A DNA stretch of 64,000 nucleotides from Stereum hirsutum FP-91666 SS1 (GCF_000264905.1 NW_006763148.1:713575-777574), one strand, 5' to 3'. Numbered from the stretch's first letter, positions 46,425-59,485 are shown. Made by a program: numbers and translations. Notes: a model not told the origin generated them from the letters alone.

Positions 46425-46875
46425 CCGCCGGATTTCCACGTGGTTCGACGAGAACGGCTTTTGGCTGCTGTGATAACTTGTTATTGTCCCTCACCTAGGC
46501 CTCAGAGATTCATCCATGATGATCGCTACGGAGAAACATCAACTTCCAGACAAATGTAACACTTCTCGTTCTCGACAGCAAGGTCTCGAGATCAAGATGA
46601 CGTCCCATCAACATCACCAGACCTCCAGCTTACGCTTGAATGCTCATTAACATCGTCCGCTTCGACGGGCATCGACTCATCCAGGGCCGTGGATCGGGTC
46701 TTCTACGCACTATACCTGACATACATACTCGTCCTTCACCACTTCTTGGACAATTTTCCCTCTGGTCTCTCCGCCCGTTCCTGAAAGTCCCAAGTCCTGG
46801 GGCGCTCGTCGTGCCGCACGTAGACGTGGGCAAGTCTATTTGTTGCTCTGCAGACCTCATTCTTTATGAAGACCA
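46425..46875 (+). pseudogene. Relic E: decayed and internally deleted family copy
   Basis: GCCGGATTTCCACGTGG near 46427-46443 matches the family's promoter block. From about 46690 the DNA matches exon 3 of paralog D: VFYALYLTYILVLHHFLDN, then a deletion that jumps to the arginine-rich tail and VYLLLCRPHSL and a stop at about 46866. The low-complexity region, P-loop region and Walker B are absent, and the frame is broken between the two matching parts. Confidence 0.65.
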
Positions 46876-48075
46876 CTACAATCCGTATTACGCCTTGCCC
46901 CTGTCTTGCGCGTTTATTAAATTTCTCCGTTTACAAGGTCTTCCTCGCCTTCCCCGTTCATCGCCTGCGCACGGACCCCGCAGACTGGCTTGATGGTGTT
47001 GTAGGTGGTCTGCTTTGTCTTGTTCTCTATCGCCGACTGAAGACGACTTCATGTACAGGTCTGATCAGTACGGGTCGATATAATTTTTCCGAATAGCGAT
47101 ACCTGTCGTATTTTCACCGCATGTCTTTTCTAACTTGTTCCTAACCCCGACGCACTATTCGTATTACTCACGGTCTCCTAGCTTGCTCGCTTACAACGAT
47201 ATACGTGTGCATAAGAAATGCTTTTGTCAGCAGTGCGCCCCTATTGCGGCGCTGTATCCTGTCTATCGTTAGCGCCTTCGTCGTTCAGCCTTATGTGGTT
47301 GACCTTCGTTGTCGTTGTTCGGTTGGTCCCTCTTTTATTCATGTCCCCGTCGTTCTTCGCGCTTCACTGAGGCTCGTCTTGCCCTCCAATCTCATCCCCA
47401 GTTCATGTTTCAAGGCCTCCCTAGCACTCAAGTTGGTCCTCTCTTGCTCTAAACAGTGGTAAGGTGGTGAGCTCCGAGTCTGAACTATGTGAAATTTGTG
47501 ATTGAAAGTAGTGAGAGCTGGTACGAACTAAGTCATTTGTAGTCTGCTAAAGGCCTTACCCTGTTATCTTTCTGTTAGTTCTTGCTCCGTAGTACACTAG
47601 GTACTTACTCTCTACCAACAGAGACTACTTGCTCCACTCTAACCGGCACTACTAACAAGTGCCACAAGTAAAACAGACGGCTCATTCTACATTGTTGGGT
47701 TTTTCCCGTCCAGGAAGACATCGGCTGTCGGTGTACTTGGGACATTCGATATTGTCTTCTATTTTGACAAATATCTCCCATCGGTCAGTGGAATGCTCTG
47801 CTAAATTAACTGTGTGTAGCTTTGCATCCATGATAAATTTATATCGATGAACCCAAGTTGAACCCTTGTTTCCGCCGCCGGACCTGGCCCTCTCCTTGCC
47901 GCTTTATACAGCCCTCCGAGCCTAACGGCAGCCCATTTCCTGGACGAAAAAGGGTAATCTTCTCGCCACAACTCCTTTCCAACCATGCCTTCTCTGCAGA
48001 TACCTGCCCTCCTGCCTTCTTCACGCCTCTCCGTCTATTATTCCGCAAGCAAATTACCGCAATTTGTGCATTCAT
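46876..48075. other. Intergenic, no gene seen
   Basis: Frames of up to 85 codons occur, but none has protein-like composition or neighbours in phase. The right edge is the 3' end of the minus-strand DUF6535 gene. Confidence 0.4.
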
Positions 48076-51000
48076 TCACAGCGGTCCGATTGCGGAGTCC
48101 GGGGTAACATGAGCAACAGGCATGCTCACGCTAGCAGGTTCGGCGGAAGGCATGGACATTAATGACTCTGCAGGGTTTTGCACCTCCGGTTGTGGACAGT
48201 GCACATCTGAAGGGTGGAAAGCTGTTCCAGAATCATGTCAGACGACCGGAACACGTACAATAAAGCTCACGGCACGTACCCAAAATGCCGTCGCCGAATA
48301 GTGATGCATACGCATTATTAAGATCGATCTTTATCTCGTTACGGTGCTGCAACGTAGTCCATTCCTCAGGTGAATAGAAGGCATGGTGTCGGGGATCCGT
48401 TGAGTCGATCGTCAAGTTGAGTTGTGAGTGTAGGAAAGCACCATGCTGCGTTTGTAAATGTTCTGGATAGGCACCGAGTTCATCGCGAATAATGTCGAGG
48501 GTTCGTATGAAAATCGGAAAGAATCGACAGAGTGGGCTACAAAATAGGTCTTTGTGCTCAACAGATCCCGGAAAACCGAAGGGATGCTGGTGAAACTTCA
48601 AAGTGTCCGCCCCACCGTGACGGTCAAATGACTCCATTGCTCGGACAGTCTTTACCCAAGCATCTGTAAGAGTAAGGCAGAAAGAACGCGGGAGGGATCC
48701 CAGTTGTCTGTTCTTTGCCATCGAAGAGTATGTTATGTTCAACTGGTCCAGGATGAAACCCAGCCAATCGGCTTCGTCTCCGCATGGCCAACAGCTCATA
48801 TGGTCTATCGTGACCATACTCTGGAATCTATTCGTCGCATTGGATAGACCCTGCGCAAGTCTACCCAACACAATCCCATTTTGCCAGTGAATAAGCCACT
48901 GCACCAGGGCCTTCAGAACATAATACTCGCTTTTACTGCACCGCTGATCGAGCATGACGCCAAGTTGAACAATCATAATGTCACCCCGAGGCGGCTCGCA
49001 GAGTAGGTTTGCATAGGAATTAGAAGGAGAGTTGAGCCTAGCAGAAATGGCCGACAATATTTCATCGGATTGGGCTTCCATAAAATGATGTATGCCGTCC
49101 TTGATGGTTTCCCAGTCTGAAACATGCAGACGAGGTAATTTGGCGCCAAGAACGCTGAGGGCAAGTCTCGAGATATCTAAACGAAGAAAACGCAGGAAGT
49201 CCTTCGTTGCAGGAGCGGTGTCCTCCAATCGTAAAATATAAAAATCCGATAGCAAAAGCCCAAGGATAGGAGCCTTCTCGGCCAGGATTATGTCATGCTC
49301 TTCCAGTACAGTCACCCCTACGGGTCCGGGTGGTGGATTATGACGAGCGAGCTTGGCAAGCGCGACTGTAAAGGGGCAGTTCCATAGCACAACAGACCAT
49401 TGGGTGCCAGTGATCGATAAAGAGAATCTCTGGGCAGCCTGCACGAGTAGATTGGTGAGATGGATGCGATCCTCTTCCACTTCCAGGTATCCTATCGATC
49501 CAGAGAACAGCTCGTCAATCATGGAGTAGAATGCCAAGCGGATAGATGAAATCAATTACCTCTGTCATATTCGCAAATTTCTTTAAACGATGGTGAGCTT
49601 GCAATGAACGTGGCCGCAGTTACATTACTGCGAATACTGGCCTCTGACGACAGAAGACGAAACAAGCCTTGCATTTCGTAGCTGTCCGGTGTATCTGAGA
49701 GCTGGAATGGATATGACCCAGGATCGAGACCGTATGATTCTCTGATTGCGACTAAAGCAGCTGCCGCTTCATCGAGAATGTCATCATCGTGCGTGTGGAG
49801 TAGAGTGTGAAAGAAAGCTTCATGTTCAATCTTCGACACGGGGGTACTAATAGGATTCATTAGCGCCAAGTTTCGTTTGCTACCCGAAGATGGAGGTGTG
49901 AAATACTGGGGGTTCTCATATACGGTATGTATTGGGGGTGACCCTCGAAGCGTGTTTACATAGCCGATCAAGCGAAACCAGATTATCGGAGGGTCGTTTT
50001 TGAACGAACGGTAAATGGATACGATGACATGGAGCATCGCCTGCACAAACATGGAAAGTCGTGACAGGTGTTGTGAAAGCATAGACTGAAATGGAGAACG
50101 TTCTGGATAACGGCTGCCATGAGCGACGGTCCACACTGCGTAGGCCGCAACAGCAAATGCAAATACGCAGGATAGAATGCCCGCAGCAAGCATGGGGGCA
50201 GAGGGCTTAGACAACGAGATGGAAGTTGTGAGGATATTATCGAGTAAACCAATGATGAAGAGGATAATGGGCACGGTCAATAGTTGAGGCAAAACATCGA
50301 CGGTAGGGGCCAATACTCGTTTGGCCTCTGACCAGCGGACGTGAAGCTCGGCGAGTTTCTCAGAGGCCTGTGGGTGGTGAGAGCGGGTTAGCATTGCTAC
50401 GTAGCCTCGAATGGTCACTGCGAGGACGGCGACGGAAACCTGTTCGGAGAAAAGGTTAGTTCTTGTTCAAAGAGCAGCGAGAGGGCCCTCACACTTGAAA
50501 CCAATGCGACACACCAGTAGAAGTTTAGGCGTACTGCATCCCGTTCCGGAGTGAATGGAACGGAATGAGGTATATCTAAGTGCGAAAAGCTTGTGTTGCT
50601 TATAGCGAGGATAATATCCGTCAGGTTAGTTAATAATTCGTTTGTTTTCTCGCCAGGGTCTTGGGAGAGGCTGGTCAACGACTGAACGACGAAGGTCGTG
50701 AGAATGCTCGAGAAAAGGGCGATCTGTGTGCAGATCAGGAGAATTACGTTTACTCTGACAATATACAGATCGACGAGACTCACAAACACAAGCAGTGTGT
50801 CCAGTGCACCTCTCCATCGATCCACAGTGGGCTGAACATTGGCCATATGAGACCGTATTAACGGAGCCCAGGCGCTCGAACTCCTCGCCGATTTCGCAGG
50901 CATGGGCTGCCTAGCTGCATTATCTGAGAACACAACGCGTTGAGCGACTGTGTGTACGCAGGAGCGAAGAGGTCTAAACGAGAGGTGGGTGATAAATACA

Positions 51001-51154
51001 ACGTACCAGTGGCGACCTGCCGGTCGCGTATCTCACGCAAAATCTCGACCATATCCTGCATACTTTGCGTTATCTCCGTGGGAGGGTAGTAGCTCTGAGG
51101 AGCACTGGTGGGAATGACCCCCGAGCCTTTAGGCTCGTTACTATCCGAAGACAT
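48076..51154 (-). CDS. DUF6535-type membrane protein, 938 aa
   Basis: Five exons join in phase: 51154-51007, 50923-50493, 50439-49560, 49491-48280 and 48221-48076. A frame continues upstream to 51175 without an ATG, so the start is 51154. The domain begins with WRGALDTLLVFVSLVDLY and includes LFSSILTTFVVQSLTSLSQDP, followed by more membrane spans around FYWCVALVSSVSVAVLAV, LLTVPIILFIIGLLDNIL and LAAGILSCVFAFAVAAYAVW. This is the order of the basidiomycete DUF6535 domain: a basic/tryptophan start, a first span pair, a loop and two later spans. The remaining 600 residues are helical, soluble-looking and without a domain I know. Function unknown. Confidence 0.75.
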
Positions 51155-51988
51155 TTGTGAGGATGGTCGACTCAACCTGTGAATGAGAGATAGTAGAGAG
51201 GCGAAAAAGTGATGGGGCCGTCGCGCTATTACACCCTGTACTGGAGTGTTTTATCTGATCCCTGATGTTGCCTCATGGTTGTGCCACTCGCCCGCCGGTG
51301 CTTTGTGGTCGTAAATCACTTGCAATTAGTATTTTGGCCTATTTTAGCCCCTTTCACTTGACAGGCGCTGCGGTCGGATGGTAAACAAGGACAAATACTG
51401 TGGCGTCTCCCCTCTAGCACTAAGCAGATAAAGTCTTCAGACGCGCAGCATAACTCCTCCTGAGCTCCTGCTATGAGAATGTCATAACGATGATGATCGG
51501 GATAGGCCTAATAAGACTTGACGGCCTAGGTAATATAATTACGATACCAAGTAATCCAAATGGCACGATAGATCGCGAATGAGCTCCACCCATCCCGGGC
51601 TGAGCATCGCCATTATTACAATCCACAAATCGACGTTCGTTAAATATGGCATGAGGAGATAGTAAGGTAATAGGTAACACATCGATAAATGAACGCCTTA
51701 TCTGGACCTAACTTACACATGGTCGTCCTACTTCACCATTTGTACAATGTCTTTGTCGTTGACAGCAGTATACACCGATCTGATCATCTACATATAGTAC
51801 TGACACTTATCGGACTTTTGGAGTAGAAAAGTGAAAAGATCGGATTGGAGCTAGCGAGGAACATTGCAGGGGTATTCTGCGAAGAGCATAGGACAGTGTT
51901 TGTGATATGCGATCGAGAATAAGAATATAAAGTTTATAGATGTAATGGAGCAGGTGGGACTACTACTGATAACATAGGAAGATATCAC
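51155..51988. other. Intergenic, no gene seen
   Basis: Upstream region of the DUF6535 gene and 3' flank of the next minus-strand gene. No coding pattern or RNA gene was recognised. Confidence 0.4.
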
Positions 51989-53037
51989 TCAATCAGCGAT
52001 AGTAAGGACTGATAATCCATGAGCGTCCTTCTCTTTTGTGACATTGAGCAGAGAGGCGTTATCATAGCGGGCCAAGGTGGAAGGGCCTCTATGTTCATCA
52101 TGCAACCGGATTGCCTGCGGCGGCCAGTACAATATCCCCACAGGCAGCCGGTATGATGTAGCGTCGGGGCCTGTGCATTACAGATTTTAATAGGGTTTTG
52201 ATGACGATATGCAAGCAGAACAATCATAAATACACGTACTTAGACGCTCCCATCTTGATGACCCCGAGGGTGTATACTCCAGTGCCACGATCTCAGCAAA
52301 TGTCCAGCGATCTGTGTTAGTCTCTAGATAGCACTTGACTCTGTCTTCACTAGGAGCACGGGTCCACAAGCTCAGAGATCCTCCCCAAAGCGTCGTCTCG
52401 AACTGTCGAGCATAAGATTGGCGTCCCGTCGAGGGATGAGACCACATATGGGACTCGCAGGCTCTTTTTCGAGTCCTACCTGAAGATGTCTTGGTTCCAA
52501 CTAGCATGTGCGCAATGCTAGATAGAAGGATGCCGAAAATATAAGAAGTGAGAGTAACGAATTCGCTTTGATGAATCGATCCTAAGTAGACTGTGTTAAG
52601 TCAAACCATCATGCTAGAACGAGGTAGGACTCACTGCGTGCAGATAGAAACTCCAACGCTTCGACCAAATCGCGGTTCAAAAATATTCTCCTGTGAGCAG
52701 GACACGCGAGGATTGGGATAGACGAGTCCCGCTTCCGAGGAGGAACCAGAACGATAGACATCGGACCTCTCTTAGAGCAGAAGACGTCGAGGATAGGAAT
52801 TGGTGAATTAGCTGAGACTCTTTCAGTATCGTTGCCTGAGCATAGACGTTGGAAGATGGTCCGAATCACCAGATGGTGCTGAAAAAGCAAAACGACCTCT
52901 TCCAGGAGATCTCGAAGGCAAGGACAGGCATTCCATCCGCCTGGCGCGAGATCGATTTCGTCATATATGTAGAAAGGGATGGAGTTATGATTCATCGAGG
53001 CTCCGGGGACGGTGCAAAGAGAGGGGGTGGTGTTCAT
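51989..53037 (-). CDS. Unrecognised protein, 311 aa
   Basis: Three exons join in phase: 53037-52635, 52590-52240 and 52170-51989. The first part has IPFYIYDEIDLAPGGW, CPCLRDLLEEVVLLFQHHLV and PMSIVLVPPRKRDSSIPIL. A hydrophobic segment, FVTLTSYIFGILLSSIAHML, could span a membrane once. The middle is basic, with several tryptophans (LWGGSLSLWTRAP, DRWTFAEIVALEYTP). The end reads RLPVGILYWPPQAIRLHDEH and finishes VLTIAD. No family is recognised. The three-exon model rests on splice signals and phase alone. A second in-frame ATG 14 codons downstream is a possible alternative start. Confidence 0.5.
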
Positions 53038-56000
53038 GGCGGAAGGAAGATAACGAGAGTTGGTAGGGAGCGGCGATGGTGATGGGAGAAACGGGGCATA
53101 GGGGGGAGATCAGAGCAAGAGCCCGCCTTTTTAAAAAGAGGAGGAGCAGCCGCTTTTATAGTAGGGAGAGGCACAAATCCAACTGGGCCATCAGGGCACC
53201 ATAAGAGTCAGACGGGCTGGACTCGCGCGCGCGGTGTCCGCCATAATTATTCTCCTCGAGATACAAAGCCCGACTCGACAATGAACAAAGGCAGAAGGCG
53301 GGGTGAATAACCAATCCCGATGCCGACTCGTATGGACGAGGATGGCACCGTCGATCGTGTGAATTGGAGAAATGCGGGGAAGAGGAAACGCAGCTCAAAA
53401 TAACTCCGCCGCCGTAGTACAAAGAGCACGACACGGGGATAATATTTCCGCGGCGCGCCTTGGCGACGCGTTTGACCCCCCCATTTGATTTCCATCGAGG
53501 TAGTCCGCCCGGGGAGGATTGTAAGCAGGGGAGTCATAGTCGACAGACGGAAAAAAAGGGGACTGACACCAGGACGGAATCGAGACATTTCAAAGTCCGA
53601 CGCGTGCCGGCGCGCCATAGAAACGACAAACAAAGCGTCCCCCCAAATTGGGTGCTTCACGGATTTTGTCCGTTCTTATCTCCAGACAAAGAGAGGTGAG
53701 ATCGTGGGCATCGCTTTGGCTGCCGGCGAGATCAAATCTCGACGGCAGCGCACTTTGTCAAAAAGAATTTCCACCAAGTAGGAACGGACACCGGCATCTT
53801 CGCTATTCAAATGACCCCAGCCCAGGGTCAACCCAAGCCCTTGTGAAGATGGCACGGATAATATAAAGACCACAACTGGGACAATGAAGATTATATTTGA
53901 TTTCTTCAGTAGCAATTTGAATGAGGGCGAGGACGGCAGCGGCTTCTGTGTGGCCCCAACGAGTGCGGCTGGGGATTAGCCGTAAAAGGGGTTGGAATGG
54001 GTTCAATGAATGAGCAGACAGAGGGAGCAGTAATTGAAGACAACAATAAATGGTCAACCAAGGGTAACCACAGTTTAGGGTATCAGACCTAGCGCGCACT
54101 CAGTGCGAGTAACGGCGCTCTTCAAGTCTCTGCACCTTCCTTCCTCTTCCTTCCTACCGTAGGCCAACTCGTAGACTTCAGGAGCACTCACCGGAAATCT
54201 TTGGGCGGAGCCACAGCTCGATACGATGGTGCAATGGATGAGTGTATCATGGTGAGCCGGCGAGGCTTCAGGATGGTCGTTGTGGCACCCGTGTGAAAGA
54301 CCGAACGGATGATCCCGAGGCCAATCAGCGCACGGCGCCGCATGTGCGACTGATACCGTTGATGTATCCGAACAATGGCGCACTACGTTGAACATTCTAG
54401 CGTAGAATGTTTCAGATAATTCGAAGTCATTCCTGAGAGGACTGAGGAAAGGTTCCTGTGCAGTGGCTGAACCTTTGGCATGACACCATGAATCACGGAA
54501 TGAGCATCATGATGGTGGTTTGAAATCGTGAACGCGAATATCGCTTACCACGAGAAGGCGAGCCGGTGACGCAGGACTGAGCGCACGAGCATCAATGTTG
54601 ACCGTCATAAAAGCGCCATAGGATGCTCGCCACTTATGTCGCATACGTACATGAAGGACGTCATGGGCCACACAAAGTCTTCAAGTTCGCCTAGACATGC
54701 ATGGATAAGGCGAGCTAAAGACTGTCAGCTCTTACTGATGAGATCAGGCGGTTTGCTTACCTGTAATCATGTACTCCAAGGTTGAAGGCGCGTGAACAAC
54801 AATGGTGTCAGTGAACATACGCTAAAAAGGACGTCTTACTATAAATAGTCACGCGAAGTGTTCGTGTGTTTGGGATGTTCGCATCTTGCCCGGTTGACGC
54901 CGTAGCTGTTGAAATTCGCGAAGTAAGGTCGGTGGAAACGCCACAGCAGAGGATGAGTTGGACGACTCGTAAAGAGGTATGATTGTCTTCATCGATCTTT
55001 GAGTAATTGTTCGCGAGACTAGCTTGGACGGAGTCTTCGATCTTCACTTGACGGTCTGCATGTGAAGGTAGGTCAGTTCTACGTCGTTCCAATACTGGAA
55101 TAATGCGAGAAGGAGAAGAGAAGAAGGGTAGGAACAACGAGAGTGTTGTATGGGTCGATGAGATAGAATTGGGTGGGGACTTCGTATGGAATGTTCATAG
55201 AATTCATAAGACCTCCGTGACTGCACAGATATGGCGACGAGTCTCACCAAGCATCCTGCCGCAACAACAACTCCGAACAGGGCGTGCGATGTTGCAGGGT
55301 TGCCTGTAATCCTAGCGCTGTGAACTCGGTCGGGGCGTTGCACCTTGGCTGGAAAGTACACGGTCAACTTGTGAACCATCCGAGTCGGCCGGAACACCCA
55401 CGACTTGGGTTGGTTGCAGGTCATCAATGAAAGTCATTTCAAAAGAACCAGTGGAGAAGCTACGGTGAGAAGTGGCAACTATGTATAGAGCGAAAAGCTC
55501 GGCGAATAAGCAGTTCAGTGTAGGACGGGTCCCAGCCGGGCATCTAATACTACGAGAACTGCACTGAGTATAGACATGCAGAGTCAGACTCGAAGCCCAA
55601 TCTCCTCGCAAGGATAGGATGATTCGCACATATGCAAACCGGACTTACGGCAGGAAATCTAAGAGGAGTACAGTCACTGCGGAGGTACCGTACCGATATA
55701 TTGGTCAATCAATCAGCGCGTGCTCGCCGTTGCAAGCGGCGACGGCGGGCGTTGAGTGCGCTGCCCGCATAAAATCGAGGATATGGCCGGTGAACGAAAG
55801 GATTTTTCTTTGTTCGTTGACAACGAGGATGTAGATGATTACAGATGGGTCGAGAATCCATGCGAAGGGCTGAGAACGTTTGGATCTCGAGAAAACGGGA
55901 TGGACCGGGTCGGGTGCAGCGGGGAGCGATTGTATTTGTATGAAGGCGGTTTGGAGCGACCTGCAACGGCCGACCACCACGTCCTTCGAGTCTGCGAAGA

Positions 56001-56418
56001 CAGCGATGGTGAACGCAGTGGAGGACGCCATGGACGACGGCGACGGCGTCCAAGGCGAGCGGTCTCCCACGTGTCGGAGCTCGGCGCCGTGAGTATATAT
56101 ACGCCCGGACAAAACGGGCCTCTGCGTCTTTTGCAGTCTTTTGCTCTGCTGGCTCCCCCTCCAAGGCCTCATCGTCGTCCACGACGTCCACGAGCCCCGC
56201 GCCCTCACCAGTTCTTCGTCCTCACCGCGCCCCTCGACGTCTGCGCCCCGACTATCTTCCTCGTCTGCCTGACATCGCGAGCCACCACCGAAGCCGAATT
56301 TCCGGCTTATCCATACCGCACAAGCCGCGCCTAAGCCGTATTTCTGCCAGCTTTTCCAGCTCCTGTCGTCTGTCGACTTTTCTTCCTCCTCACCCTCTTC
56401 GACGCCGACTGCTTCACG
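53038..56418. other. 3.4-kb gap; possible eroded membrane-protein gene on the minus strand
   Basis: Minus-strand blocks look partly coding: about 55075-54845 (VKIEDSVQASLANNYSKIDE and LRVVQLILCCGVST), 55210-55090 (IPYEVPTQFYLIDPYNTLVV) and 55720-55630 (SAVTVLLLDFLP before a GT). They would have to be joined by implausibly short introns of about 27 nt, and I found no start. It may be a decayed multi-span protein. The 300 bp before 56419 are the ERT1 promoter, pyrimidine-rich, with a TATATATA-like run near 56092. Confidence 0.25.
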
Positions 56419-59400
56419 ATGAACCCAATACTGTCAAATCCCTCACAACACCAACCGTCTGCGCTCAGCATCAACCCCGCTACTCTCAGCGCAGCGTCAA
56501 CCTTGGGCGGCACACATCCACGGTTACAACCAGCAACTCCTTCATCCGATGCAACACGGCGGTCTACGCCAACATCTGGTAAGCGTCGGCGGTCAGAGGG
56601 TGCGAACGACTCGGGTGACCATAGTGGTTCAACGCCAGGCGCGAAGAAGGACAGTCAAAAGAAGAAAAAGGCGAACCGCGCGTGTGTTCACTGCCAGAAG
56701 GCCCATCTTACTTGTGACGACAGTGAGTCCTTTTTTTCTGCTACTTTTTTCTCCCCTACTCTGGCTTGCTATACCTTTCTTTGTGGGCCACTTTGCGTGT
56801 GGTGAATGTTGAACGGGAGTCTCTGCGGTTCTGATCCGGACCGCGTGCCGTTCAGCCCGAAAATCCGGTGATGTTCCATCACATATCTCGTCCCTGTGTC
56901 TTTGCTCGACGTTCACCTCCGGGAGAAAAGGAGGTGGAGGGACATAGCCCACCAACTTTTCTGTGGACACTTGTGGCGTCATACCTCGCTCTCTTGTCCA
57001 AGCGCCTCCCAGTGGGCGCTTACGTTTGTCATCACGACTTTGCGTACCTTGATCAACATGTTCTGTCTCAGAGTGCATCACAATTTCTATTTAGGGTGCA
57101 AAACAAGGAGCGAGCGTAGTGGCGCCGAACATGCCGTTGACTGCAACGCAAAGCCTAACACTCGTTTCATGCTTACTGATTTTGTTGATTTTCAATCGCA
57201 GCACGACCATGTCAACGATGCATCAAACGCGGTATTGCAGATACATGTACGGAAGGTCATCGAAAACGAGCCAAGTACTTACTCGATGACGAGGAGTTGG
57301 GTGAGTCTCACCGTATCGTCTCCATCCGCACTAGCTGAATTCTGCCCTGACACCTGACTTGCTCCCAGAACGATTAAAGAAACAGAAAACCGGATCTTCA
57401 AAAACTGCAACCACGATGCACACACCAACACCAGTGCCCACGTGTAGGTTGCCCCTATACCTCCACACCTTCGCATACTTCATGAATCATTCATCGCCAC
57501 AAGCCATTTAGCTTGGCGCATCCCTTATCCCCACACATCTGATCTTCTCCAATCTTCTCGTCTGACCTTCGTCCCTCCATCACATTCTCGTTCTATTACC
57601 TACAGCAGAACCCTTCCCTCCAAACGACCCTCTCTTCAACGTCCCGTACGACCCTTCCTTCCCCTTCGGCTCCGAGGCCGCCAACCTCGAATACTCCATT
57701 CTCTCCGCCATCCTCGGCAACCCCTCCCCAGGCGAATCGCACTCTACCAGCACCCCTCCGCCCACACTTCCTCCGTCAGGCTCAAATCCGTTCGCGGCCG
57801 AATACGGCTGGGGACCGAACGACAGCGGAGTGGGCAGCTCATTCCTCACGTCGCCGACGGGTCTGGGAAGCACGAGTGACATGTTCGATACGGATCCACC
57901 GATGGTAGGGATCTTGGCGCCTGAGGCGGGGAGCGGCGCGGGTGCGGGGCAGTCGGCGAGTAGTATGGGGCAGGAGTTCTTGGCGAGTCCGTATGCGTCG
58001 TCGTCTCCGAATATGTCGATGCAGAGGTCAGGATCGCCCGGATTAGGGTATCAGTCCATGGATACGGCTGGCGAAGGGTCTTCGGGTCAACAACAGCAAT
58101 TAGGCGCTTCTCAGACAGGTCAGAATGCTCAAGGGCAAGTGCAGCGCTCAGAAGAACCATTACACCCATTAGCTCCAAGATGGCCACCTACGACCACGGA
58201 CTCGACGTACGTCTTCTGGCCAGGTCCGCCTGGGAGGGGTAGGAACGCTGCCGCGACCGCTCTGGCCAATGCTGTCGCAGGTGGGGACGACATAGGGTTG
58301 GGACAGGTGGTACTCAGTAAGCAAAAGACAGCGCAAGAAGTATATAGCAGTGTAATAGCACCCTATGATTATACGGCGGGGTATCATTCGTTAATGAAAT
58401 ATCTGCCACATCGGTGAGTGACTAATTTTCGCTGCTGTGTTACACGCGTTCTGTGAGGCGTTACGCCGCTCTTGCTGTCAACGAACTGTCACACTACGCG
58501 TGCTTATGTCTGGGTTCCGATATTCACCCATTATTTACAGATTCGAGAAGAACGACATCTTGCGCATTGTCCGGGCCCTGGCGATCTTCCGACCGTCACT
58601 GATCGCTATGCAGATGCCATTAACGGAGGAGGACGAAGTCTTTGTCGAGAAGTGTTTCCAGCGCAGTATCATCGTACGTCTCTATCATCCTCTGTACAAT
58701 ACATCCCAGCTCGGTTGCTCATGGCGGTTTTACACTCTCAGGAGCTGGATAAATTGATCTCGTACAGCGGTACTCCGACAGTCGTGTGGCGACGGACGGG
58801 GGAGATCTGCCTCGTTGGTCCTGAGTTCTGTATGCTCACCGAATGGACGAAGGAAGAGCTTTTGGGCAAAGGGAAATACATATGGGAGGTACGTGACCAG
58901 TCCTTGTTCGACCGAATTTGATGCATTGGTTTCTTCCTGTCCTTCCCTTCACGATGCCATGCCGCGCCCAAATCGCGAAATTGCGCAATCACACGACGTA
59001 TCTCTTTCGCCGCACGGCGTCCGTCCCGAGCTCAAGCGAGGTTATACCGCACAAGTTCTCGAGCATGCATGAAAATTGAGCGGTGTCGTGCCCATCCTTT
59101 GTGGCTTTGGTGTAACACTTATTTTCTACCATCGATGCTGTTTCTCGATCTATTGTCCGTGTCATACCTGGAATGTACTGACCATTTCTTCTTTCCCCGT
59201 CGCACTCTATCGGATATACAGCTCTTCGAAAACCAGTCCGTCGTTGAATACTGGGAGAACTTCGCTACCCACGCCTTCGAGAACACGACCCAATCGGTCT
59301 ACTCGCATTGTATATTGCTCAAGCCTTCCGGTGCCCCGGTACCCGCGACATTCTGTTTCTCAATACGAAGGGATATATTCGATTTGCCCAGTTTAGTTAT

Positions 59401-59485
59401 TGGTGAGTTGTCCATCTTCGTCAATCTTGTGAGTGCAGTCGTGTTGACCTTGTTGTTGGTAGGTCAATGGTTACCACTGCTTTAG
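56419..59485 (+). CDS. ERT1: Gluconeogenesis regulator ERT1/AcuK type, Zn2Cys6 factor, 589 aa
   Basis: Nuclear transcription factor family that controls gluconeogenic and non-fermentable carbon genes (ERT1 in yeast, AcuK/AcuM in Aspergillus). Eight exons join in phase: 56419-56722, 57202-57300, 57369-57443, 57606-58413, 58541-58673, 58742-58888, 59222-59402 and 59463-59485. A lysine-rich segment (KKKKANR) leads into the cluster with cysteines at about 89, 92, 99, 105, 108 and 117 ([14 protein letters not shown], then [15 protein letters not shown]). A serine/glycine/glutamine-rich middle follows. The C-terminal PAS-like part has [52 protein letters not shown] and [13 protein letters not shown], typical of this family. 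Intron 1 is long (479 nt) and splits the zinc cluster. Confidence 0.93.

Noticed and set aside
51155..51175. Upstream start for the DUF6535 protein
   Set aside because: The codon there is TTG; the first ATG is at 51154.
55756..56334. Plus-strand frame of 192 codons upstream of ERT1
   Set aside because: Composition is unlike a protein at its end (R/P/H-rich) and it lacks splice or family support.
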